Below are positions 7,659 to 12,643 of a stretch of 12,643 nt of DNA, in pieces. Numbering within the stretch: the first letter of the stretch is position 1; each line of letters opens with the position of its first letter. The position numbers and the translations under genes are program-made. Origin of the DNA: Lentisphaeria bacterium UBA4640. Lineage in GTDB: Bacteria; Verrucomicrobiota; Lentisphaeria; Victivallales; UBA1829. Location of the stretch: positions 1 to 12,643 of the forward strand of contig DHMO01000030.1 of assembly GCA_002405835.1 (NCBI GenBank), read 5' to 3'. The notes under the pieces are model-generated. The model saw only the letters and a list, made by a program, of their open reading frames with translations. It was not told the origin of the DNA and made no database searches.

Positions 7659-8254
7659 TTCTTCGGAACCGCTTCAAATGAAATTTTGCGGATCTGGACA
7701 TTCACAGTGTTCAGGAAATCAAACCGAGCCCACACTCCGGCAAGATCGACGGGAAATTCCTGTTCAAACGAAAGAGTCTGCCAGCCGGCGGCCAGTGCAA
7801 CTTTTTTCATCTTTGCCCAGTGACGCTTCTGTCCGTTCACATCCCGGCTTCCTTCGAATCCGAAGTTCAGCAAAGCGGGCGCATCGCTCTTGATTTCAAT
7901 GCTGATCCGGCTGATTTTCCCCGCAGTTTCCGGAGCGCCGGTCCGGCAAATGTCCTCCTTCTTTGCAATATGCATGCGCATGACGACAAAATCTTTTCCG
8001 GAAACATCAAAATCGCGCGTATTCAGGGCAAGCGTTCCATCCACGCCGGATACTTTCATCTGCGGGAAACGCTCTTTCGGGAACGCCTCCAGATTGCCGA
8101 GAAAACGGTTTCCGGCAGTCTGTTTCACATTGACGTACCTGGATTTCACCGAAGTCAGCGTGAATGGCTCCGCAAAAGAGCAGGTGTCCGCATTCAGACT
8201 GAACGCCGAAAGCGCGGCAAGCAGAGCGGCAGTTTTTGTTGTTGCAATTTTCAT
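7655..8254 (-). CDS. Small secreted beta-rich protein (cassette A)
   Basis: The 199-aa product has a signal peptide ending near residue 22 (ALSAFSLNA) and no further membrane segment. I do not recognise a named family. The C-terminal half resembles the 182-aa protein of cassette B at low identity: FEG followed by a short linker and HW, then a K-rich strand, an LSFEQEFP-like strand and a final beta pair, so both may share a jelly-roll fold. Start choice: ATG preceded by AAAGGAG at about 8 nt. It lies 24 nt after the prepilin-like gene and overlaps the GH5-type gene by 4 bp, pointing to translational coupling. By position it corresponds to the cassette B protein. Glycan binding or a role as partner of the hydrolase is inferred only. 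Confidence 0.8.
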   Translation of the reverse strand: MKIATTKTAALLAALSAFSLNADTCSFAEPFTLTSVKSRYVNVKQTAGNRFLGNLEAFPKERFPQMKVSGVDGTLALNTRDFDVSGKDFVVMRMHIAKKEDICRTGAPETAGKISRISIEIKSDAPALLNFGFEGSRDVNGQKRHWAKMKKVALAAGWQTLSFEQEFPVDLAGVWARFDFLNTVNVQIRKISFEAVPKK

Positions 8255-8278
8255 GATTTTATCTCCTTTCTCTGAAAA

Positions 8279-8989
8279 TTATTCGACATATGAAGAGGAA
8301 AGCGGCCAATCCCAATAAGCGATTGCATCGCGCCCTTTCCATTTTTTTCTGGATGCGACATGCCCGTCAAGAAAAGTGATGTTCGCGGCGGAGTTGTGAT
8401 TTGCCCCGACCCCGAGGGAGCTCGAAAACCAAAGCGGTCCTGCGCTGTCCGCGGCACCGATCCGGGTCTTCCGGAATCCGGTGGAAGTCAGATTGTTGTA
8501 GTCGACATCCGCAATGCAGTACGTTGACGACTGGCGCTTATAGCGCGACATTTTTGGCAAGGGCGCGCCGGCGGCATCACGCGGAGACGTCCGCAAAAGT
8601 CCCTCGACAAACGCATACGAACGTGGAAATTCATTGTCCGGAACCCTGTTTTTGCTGTGGCTTGGACACACAAAGACCTGCCAGCTCTTGGGAGACGAGG
8701 GCAGAACTCCCGAGAATTTACAGCCCAGATATACCGCGTACTTGACATCCCAGTTCTTCAGATAACTGTCGGAATCAGATCGCTTCGCCGGCGCGATGTA
8801 GTCATCGTTATCCCCGGCATACTGCGGAATAGCCAGCCCAAGCTGTTTCAGATTTCCGGCGCAGCTTATCTTCCTCGCCTCTTCCCGCGCCTTGTTCAGG
8901 GCCGGAAGAAGCATCCCCACAAGTATTGCAATAACTGCTATGACCACGAGCAGCTCCACGAGAGTAAATTTGTTCTTTTTCGCATTCAT
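8279..8989 (-). CDS. Prepilin-like secreted protein with H-X9-DG motif (cassette A)
   Basis: The 236-aa protein opens with a seven-residue basic leader and KFTLVELLVVIAVIAILVG, a type IV pilin-like helix with the Glu at mature position 5 (E12). The H-X9-DG signature is present at H198 to D208-G209, followed by His as in the cassette B homologue. Shared segments are ISC..NLKQLG, DDYIAP and a CP motif; the middle is quite different. Lys7, not Gly, precedes the predicted cleavage site. The start codon overlaps the regulator stop by 4 bp (ATGA), with AAAGGA upstream, so it is translationally coupled to the LacI gene. Such proteins are exported and may be processed by a prepilin peptidase. No peptidase or assembly ATPase lies in the window, so function here is inferred. 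Confidence 0.9.
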   Translation of the reverse strand: MNAKKNKFTLVELLVVIAVIAILVGMLLPALNKAREEARKISCAGNLKQLGLAIPQYAGDNDDYIAPAKRSDSDSYLKNWDVKYAVYLGCKFSGVLPSSPKSWQVFVCPSHSKNRVPDNEFPRSYAFVEGLLRTSPRDAAGAPLPKMSRYKRQSSTYCIADVDYNNLTSTGFRKTRIGAADSAGPLWFSSSLGVGANHNSAANITFLDGHVASRKKWKGRDAIAYWDWPLSSSYVE

Positions 8990-10020
8990 CTTTTAAAGTC
9001 CTTTCTGAGTAATATATTTTCTCTTTCTTCGACGACTGTTTTGTAATACGGGTCTCCGCACTGGCTCAAGAAGCACTTCTTCAGCGATGCGGCGTCCATG
9101 AAAATATCCGGAACGGAACAGGTGCGGACCTGCGGTTCCGGTTTTTCCACCATCTCGATCAGACGCTCAATCTGACGCGGCCCCCTCTCTTTGAACGGCT
9201 CGACCAGCGCGCCCAAAACTTCCGGAGCCTCAAAATAATCATACGGCAGAGAATAGCTGTAAATCAGCAGCGGAATTTCCGCAATTCCGCCGTCGTAGCA
9301 GTAAATCAGGAATTTCCGTGCAAGAACGCTGGAAAAGAAAAACAGATATGCCTTTCTTTCCTGTGCAAGAGCAAGAATCTGCGGTATGGACTCAAAATAA
9401 ACGGCATCCACGCCGATGCCGTATTCCTGTCCGCATTCCCGCGCAAGAGCAATCGGCTTCCAACCGCCTTCCACGACAAAAAGCGCATTGCAGATTCCTT
9501 TTTCCGAAATCCGGGCAAATGCATCACGGAAACATTGACGGAAATCTCGCTGAAACATATTGCATCCCGGATGCTCCGTTGTCAGAAGCAACGGATAATT
9601 CCGCACATAATCCGGCAGAGGCTTCTCGGGATCAAAATCCAGCGTATATAAAATCCCGTCCGCCTGGCGGTTCACAAGATTTTGAAGACATCTCTCTTCT
9701 TTCTCCTTGCCGTAACGCGTAACCGAAATCAAAAGCTGATAACCGCGCTTGTCCGCCTCGTCCAGCAATGTCTCCGAATAAAAACTGGAGAACACGCTTG
9801 CAATATCGGCAATGACAAGCCCGAGCGTTTTGCTTTTCCCTTTTTTCAGAGAGCGCGCAGTGAGCGAAGGCTGGTAGTTGAGTTCGCATACAGCTTCGTC
9901 AATCCGCCGTTTCGTCTTCTCCGCCATCCGCGCGGAAAGCGGGTGGTGATTCAGGTAAAGCGAAACCATTGTCGTGGAAACCCCCGCCCGTTCCGCCACA
10001 TCTTTGATTCTGACCCGCAT
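8986..10020 (-). CDS. LacI/GalR-family transcriptional regulator (cassette A)
   Basis: The 344-aa protein starts at MRVRIKDVAERAG with AGGAG upstream. Its helix-turn-helix (residues 5-24) contains GVSTTMVSLYLN, and the hinge NYQPSLTARSL ends at L58. It parallels the cassette B regulator along its full length, with one extra residue after HPLS. The recognition-helix positions equal to LacI Y17, Q18 and R22 are T16, T17 and L21, so it differs from the paralogue at the second and third of these. The effector domain and the tail DPYYKTVVEERENILL are conserved with the paralogue, and a 56-bp DNA block (9117-9172) is identical in both genes. It probably binds the perfect palindrome at 10043-10058 in its own leader and represses the whole cassette until a sugar-like ligand is bound. 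Confidence 0.94.
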   Translation of the reverse strand: MRVRIKDVAERAGVSTTMVSLYLNHHPLSARMAEKTKRRIDEAVCELNYQPSLTARSLKKGKSKTLGLVIADIASVFSSFYSETLLDEADKRGYQLLISVTRYGKEKEERCLQNLVNRQADGILYTLDFDPEKPLPDYVRNYPLLLTTEHPGCNMFQRDFRQCFRDAFARISEKGICNALFVVEGGWKPIALARECGQEYGIGVDAVYFESIPQILALAQERKAYLFFFSSVLARKFLIYCYDGGIAEIPLLIYSYSLPYDYFEAPEVLGALVEPFKERGPRQIERLIEMVEKPEPQVRTCSVPDIFMDAASLKKCFLSQCGDPYYKTVVEERENILLRKDFKR

Positions 10021-10042
10021 TTCCGATCTCTCCTGTTAAAAT

Positions 10043-10058
10043 GTTACATCGTTGTAAC
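10043..10058 (-). promoter_or_regulatory. Putative LacI-type operator of cassette A
   Basis: Minus-strand GTTACAACGATGTAAC has perfectly complementary 6-bp arms around ACGA, giving the central CpG favoured by LacI-family hinge helices. It begins 7 bp downstream of the -10 box, exactly the offset seen in cassette B, but its arms have a different sequence. Predicted span is +2 to +17. Autorepression is inferred. Confidence 0.75.
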
Positions 10059-10065
10059 TGCATTA

Positions 10066-10094
10066 ATTATAGCACATTCCCCCGATTTTGTCAA
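10066..10094 (-). promoter_or_regulatory. Consensus sigma70-type promoter of cassette A
   Basis: Minus-strand TTGACA (10094-10089), a 17-bp spacer and TATAAT (10071-10066), preceded by TG-C, are all consensus. The block 10063-10105 is identical to the cassette B promoter block except for one base, including the GGGGG runs on both sides of the -35 box. It lies 45 nt upstream of the regulator start codon and points away from the plus-strand promoter about 70 bp to the right. Confidence 0.9.
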
Positions 10095-10167
10095 CCCCCT
10101 GTTTTAAAGATTTTTCAAAAAAAGTGCAGATTCCGCTGTTTTCTTAAGACTATTTAATCGTTTACTC

Positions 10168-10195
10168 TTGACTTTTCAAATTTCTGTGGTATTTT
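10168..10195 (+). promoter_or_regulatory. Promoter of the plus-strand rsmI-gmhB operon
   Basis: TTGACT (10168-10173), a 16-bp spacer and TATTTT (10190-10195) with a TG-G extended -10 in front. Transcription should start near 10202, leaving about 69 nt of leader before the 72-aa gene. It is divergent from the cassette A promoter within the 250-bp intergenic stretch 10021-10270; the A/T-rich DNA between the two shows nothing else I can name. Confidence 0.65.
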
Positions 10196-10200
10196 AAATG

Positions 10201-10229
10201 CGTGCAAGTCCGGAATTCCGGATTGCATG
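10201..10229 (+). promoter_or_regulatory. Leader stem-loop at the start of the rsmI-gmhB transcript
   Basis: The core TCCGGAATTCCGGA (10209-10222) is a perfect 14-bp palindrome. Flanking GCAA and TTGC extend the pairing past a single bulged G at 10208, and further outward pairs close it at 10201-10229. As RNA this forms a stable hairpin beginning almost at the predicted +1, so it could protect the 5' end. As DNA it could be an operator. Which applies is not decidable by eye. Confidence 0.5.
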
Positions 10230-10270
10230 GGATGTACTACGATTCTTTGGCAAATAAAAGGAGGTCGCAC

Positions 10271-10489
10271 ATGGCTTCAAATGCGGAATTCAATCTGAAA
10301 CGGTTGGCAAAGACAACTCTTCCTATGGATTTCGTCCGTGCACACTCCGGTGAGTGGGATCACCAGGCGTGGCTTGAGTTCTGTGCTTCCCTTGAAGACA
10401 AAGGATATACACCGGTCGACCTCGATCAGGTCGGGCTCCTTCTGGAACAGAAAAAAATGGAATACTGGGCCGAAAGGAACTCGAAATAA
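10271..10489 (+). CDS. Unrecognised 72-aa small acidic/helical protein
   Basis: I do not recognise this family. The start at 10271 is chosen over an upstream in-frame ATG at 10202 because AAGGAGG stands at ideal distance before it and the upstream ATG lies inside the leader hairpin near the predicted transcription start. The 72-aa product (MASNAEFNLKRLAKTT...) has no signal peptide, membrane segment or cysteine pair; it has one Cys, several Trp, and a helical C-terminus (LLLEQKKMEYWAERNSK). It is the first gene of the operon, 2 nt before rsmI, so it is probably cotranslated with it. A cytoplasmic role in translation or housekeeping is only guilt by association. Confidence 0.75.
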   Translation: MASNAEFNLKRLAKTTLPMDFVRAHSGEWDHQAWLEFCASLEDKGYTPVDLDQVGLLLEQKKMEYWAERNSK

Positions 10490-10491
10490 CC

Positions 10492-11274
10492 GTGGCGGAT
10501 CGGAATACCAATGTCCGGGGCGCGGCAGAGGCTCCCGCAAATGCACCATCATGCGGGAGTTTGTCAATCGTCGCAACCCCTATCGGAAACCTGGAGGATA
10601 TCACCCTCCGCGCCCTGCGCGTTCTGAAAGAAGCCGACACCATTCTCTGCGAAGACACCCGGCGCACCCGGATTCTCTGCTCAAAATTTGAAATCTCCTC
10701 ACGTCTCGAAAGCTATCATATCTTCAACGAGCACGGACGCACTCCCGAACTCATCCGCCGCGTCCGCTCCGGCGAAAAAATCGCGCTCGTATCCGATGCC
10801 GGAATGCCCTGCATCGCCGATCCCGGGTTCCTCCTCGTCCGCGAAGCCGTCGAAGCCGGAATCGAGCCGGAAATCGTCCCCGGCGTCTCCGCCGTCATCT
10901 TCTCCATCGCGGCAAGCGCCCTGCCGTCCGACCGCTTTGCCTTCCACGGCTTCCTCCCCGTCAAATCCGGAAGACGCGCCGCACGGCTTGAGGAAATCGC
11001 GGCGACAAAACTGACCGCGGTTGTTTTCGAGTCGCCATACCGTCTTTCCAAACTCCTCAATGAAATTCCGCAGTACTTCGGTCCGGAAGCCCCGGTGGTC
11101 GTCGTCCGCGAGGCCACGAAAGTTCATCAGGAAATCCTGCGTGGAAAAGCCGCGGAGCTCGCGGAAAAGCACGGCAAACGAACCTGGAAGGGTGAATGCG
11201 TTGTCATCATCGGCGCCGCCTCCGGCGATGCGCAGGAAGAAGAGCGCACAGAAAACGGGGAACGCGATGAATAA
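10492..11274 (+). CDS. rsmI: 16S rRNA (cytidine(1402)-2'-O)-methyltransferase RsmI
   Basis: RsmI transfers a methyl group from S-adenosylmethionine to the 2'-OH of C1402 in the decoding centre of 16S rRNA. The 260-aa product has the tetrapyrrole-methylase-type fold signatures in order: SIVATPIGNLEDITLRAL (residues 24-41), CEDTRRTR (53-60), VSDAGMPCIADPG (100-112), PGVSA (130-134), FHGFLP (151-156), FESPYRL (179-185) and REATKVHQE (196-204). It is slightly shorter than the roughly 286-aa E. coli enzyme, mainly at the C-terminus. The start is GTG, two bases after the stop of the 72-aa gene. The first 23 residues before SIVATP are Ala/Asn-rich and may be a lineage-specific extension or reflect a later true start. 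Its 3' end overlaps gmhB by 8 bp. Confidence 0.96.
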   Translation: MADRNTNVRGAAEAPANAPSCGSLSIVATPIGNLEDITLRALRVLKEADTILCEDTRRTRILCSKFEISSRLESYHIFNEHGRTPELIRRVRSGEKIALVSDAGMPCIADPGFLLVREAVEAGIEPEIVPGVSAVIFSIAASALPSDRFAFHGFLPVKSGRRAARLEEIAATKLTAVVFESPYRLSKLLNEIPQYFGPEAPVVVVREATKVHQEILRGKAAELAEKHGKRTWKGECVVIIGAASGDAQEEERTENGERDE

Positions 11275-11845
11275 GGCTTTTTTCCTTGACCGCGACGGCG
11301 TAATCGTCGAGGAGGAACACTATCTTTCCGATCCCGCGAAGGTCCGGCTCTGTCCGGGCTGCGCGGAAGCGTTCCGCAAAATCGCCGGAGCCGGGTACCA
11401 GATCATCGTCACTTCAAACCAGTCCGGAATCGCGCGCGGATACTTCACCTTTGCCGACGTCGCCGCCGTGGAACGCCGGATCTGCGAACTGCTGGCGGCG
11501 GAAGACGCACCGCTCCCGCTCGCATGGTACTACTGTCCGCACCACACAAAAGGAACAGTCGCGGAGTATGTCTGCGACTGCAATTGCCGCAAACCGCGTC
11601 CGGGAATGCTGCTGCAGGCGGCGGAAGATCATGACATTTCCCTGGCGGACTCGGTGATGATCGGCGACAAACTTTCCGATCTTCGCGCCGCGTTTTCCGC
11701 CGGCTGTCCCGCCGCCGCGCTCGTCCGCACCGGACACGGTTCGGAACAGATCCTTGAAAAACTCGACCGCGATTATGCGGTTGCCGACCATATTCTAGAT
11801 GCGGTAAATCAACTGCTCGCGCTTCAGAAAGGAGTTCCGCAATGA
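11267..11845 (+). CDS. gmhB: D-glycero-D-manno-heptose 1,7-bisphosphate 7-phosphatase GmhB
   Basis: GmhB removes the 7-phosphate from heptose bisphosphate in the cytoplasm, a step toward ADP- or GDP-activated heptose for LPS core or other envelope glycans. The 192-aa HAD-superfamily protein shows FLDRDGVI (nucleophile D8, acid/base D10), TSNQSG (T49-S50), the zinc loop CPHH...CDCNCRKP (ligand candidates C90, H92, C105, C107; R108-K109) and MIGDKLSD (D134, D138). The length matches the family. The ATG overlaps the end of rsmI by 8 bp with a GGGGA site upstream; an in-frame extension further upstream would run entirely inside rsmI and is rejected. It ends with an ATGA overlap with the next gene. 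The histidinol-phosphatase relative of the family is a less likely alternative. Confidence 0.93.
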   Translation: MNKAFFLDRDGVIVEEEHYLSDPAKVRLCPGCAEAFRKIAGAGYQIIVTSNQSGIARGYFTFADVAAVERRICELLAAEDAPLPLAWYYCPHHTKGTVAEYVCDCNCRKPRPGMLLQAAEDHDISLADSVMIGDKLSDLRAAFSAGCPAAALVRTGHGSEQILEKLDRDYAVADHILDAVNQLLALQKGVPQ

Positions 11846-12201
11846 CATTTGAAGACCTCAAGAACAGACTGGAGGACGGAACCGTTCTCGTTTTCGGCAA
11901 GATTCTGAACGCAACGCACAACGTCCGCGGATGCGGCGCGATGGAACTTGACCACCGCAAGGGATTCCGGATTGTCGAACAGAGTTTGAAACAGATCCGC
12001 AAAGCCGTCACGGCGGACGGCATTCTGATTCTCCAGATCCGGGAGGACCGCCTGACACCCGTCAGCACCTTCGGCGAGGAAGTTGTCACCGACCTTCCGG
12101 AAGAGCTTGAGGAAGAGACGCTCCAGAAACTTCCGCGCTTTGATTTTTCCGCGAAAGTTCATGCCCAGAAAGTTCTGAAGAAACTGGGCTACACCGTCTG
12201 A
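11842..12201 (+). CDS. Unrecognised 119-aa acidic cytoplasmic protein
   Basis: I do not recognise a family. The ATG overlaps the gmhB stop by 4 bp (ATGA) and follows AAAGGAG at about 8 nt, a strong coupled start. The product has no signal peptide or membrane helix. It seems to be an alpha/beta protein: a strand DGTVLVFGKI, a helix around VEQSLKQIRKAV, a strand GILILQIRED, then an acidic loop rich in Glu (ELEEET) and a final helix AQKVLKKLGY. The codon use and GC content look like its neighbours, so it is a real gene. It is the last gene of the operon, before the bidirectional terminator. Confidence 0.8.
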   Translation: MTFEDLKNRLEDGTVLVFGKILNATHNVRGCGAMELDHRKGFRIVEQSLKQIRKAVTADGILILQIREDRLTPVSTFGEEVVTDLPEELEEETLQKLPRFDFSAKVHAQKVLKKLGYTV

Positions 12202-12300
12202 CGCGTCCCTGGAATTTCCGGCGGTACTGCAGAGGAGTTTCACCGTTCACACGGCGGAAAGCGGAACAGAACCACGCACAGACCTGCAAGATATTTGCCC

Positions 12301-12358
12301 GTAAAAACAACCACCGCCGGACTGCTCATGGAAGCTGTCCGGCGGCGGAACTTTTTAC
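12301..12358. terminator. Bidirectional terminator between convergent genes
   Basis: A stem with arms CCACCGCCGGAC (12311-12322) and GTCCGGCGGCGG (12337-12348), one mismatch, encloses a 14-nt loop. Outside it, GTAAAAA (12301-12307) mirrors TTTTTAC (12352-12358), so each strand has a T-run after the hairpin. It serves the plus-strand operon ending at 12201 and the minus-strand gene ending at 12374. The rest of 12202-12373 holds nothing I can support. Confidence 0.88.
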
Positions 12359-12373
12359 CTTTGAAACGGCGGA

Positions 12374-12643
12374 TTATTTCCGCTTGTCCATCGCGTCATC
12401 GAATTTGATTTTCGAAGGGATGAAGTCGATTTTCTTCACAAATTCAAACGCATTCTGAGCGCCGTATTCGCGATCCATGCCGGAGTCCTCCCACTCGACC
12501 GAGAGCGGTCCCTGATAGTCAATGCGGTTCAGCTCGCGGATGATGCTTTCAAAATCGACATCACCGTGTCCGGGACTGCGGAAATCCCAGCCGCGGTTCG
12601 GCTTGCCGAAGTCAAGATGCGAACACAGAATGCCGGTCTTGCC
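12374..12643 (-). CDS. C-terminal part of a sugar phosphate isomerase/epimerase-like TIM-barrel protein; 5' end beyond window
   Basis: Eighty-nine codons of a longer gene are open to the right edge and end with TAA at 12376-12374. Visible motifs are HLDFGKPN, SPGHGDVDFESIIREL and GPLSVEWED, the pattern of the last strands of the xylose-isomerase-like TIM barrel family (AP endonuclease 2 fold), where the Glu in SVEWED is a usual metal ligand. Family members isomerise or epimerise sugars, inosose or hydroxypyruvate, so the substrate is open. The tail (DDAMDKRK) is charged. It is convergent with the rsmI operon and shares its terminator, so it belongs to another transcription unit. Confidence 0.85.
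   Translation of the reverse strand, partial: GKTGILCSHLDFGKPNRGWDFRSPGHGDVDFESIIRELNRIDYQGPLSVEWEDSGMDREYGAQNAFEFVKKIDFIPSKIKFDDAMDKRK

Noticed and set aside
10202..10270. Upstream ATG for the 72-aa gene
   Set aside because: No ribosome site, it falls at the predicted transcription start inside the hairpin, and a strong AAGGAGG stands before the later ATG.
10021..10270. Possible CRISPR, tRNA or mobile-element signals here and elsewhere in the window
   Set aside because: No regularly spaced repeats, cloverleaf, transposase or terminal inverted repeats were seen; the repeated DNA is explained by paralogous cassettes.
11021..11266. Upstream extension of gmhB
   Set aside because: The extension would be entirely inside rsmI in another frame, and the DRDGVI motif sits just after the later ATG as usual for GmhB.

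Overview
The window looks like accessory plus core chromosome from a Lentisphaerae-type bacterium (Victivallis-like). This rests on two secreted proteins with a prepilin N-terminus of the KFTLVELL/RFTLIELL type plus a C-terminal H-X9-DG motif, a combination typical of the Planctomycetes/Lentisphaerae/Verrucomicrobia group. The placement is an inference; no rRNA or marker tree is available here.

Left two thirds, all on the minus strand: two tandem gene cassettes with the same order. Cassette A (about 10105 down to 6022) is LacI-type regulator, prepilin-like H-X9-DG protein, small secreted beta-rich protein, secreted GH5-type glycoside hydrolase, then an intrinsic terminator. Cassette B (about 6002 down past position 1) is LacI-type regulator, prepilin-like protein, small secreted protein, very large multidomain clan GH-A-like glycoside hydrolase that runs off the left edge. 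The regulators are close paralogues and are read from nearly identical 43-bp promoter blocks with consensus -35 and -10 boxes. Immediately downstream of each -10, at the same offset, lies a 16-bp palindrome with a central CpG. The palindrome arms differ between cassettes, which suggests two self-repressing switches that have become insulated from each other. The glycoside hydrolases are not alike, so the regulatory and prepilin shell seems to be reused with different enzymes. No transporter, sulfatase or kinase is encoded in either cassette. The likely theme is substrate-controlled secretion of polysaccharide-degrading enzymes together with a pilin-like partner.

Right third, plus strand: a divergent promoter with a leader hairpin drives a compact four-gene run: an unrecognised 72-aa protein, rsmI (16S rRNA C1402 2'-O-methyltransferase), gmhB (heptose bisphosphate phosphatase, implying a heptose-containing envelope glycan) and an unrecognised 119-aa protein. 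The last three join by overlaps or a 2-nt gap. A near-symmetrical bidirectional terminator separates this operon from the 3' end of a minus-strand TIM-barrel sugar isomerase/epimerase-like gene cut by the right edge.
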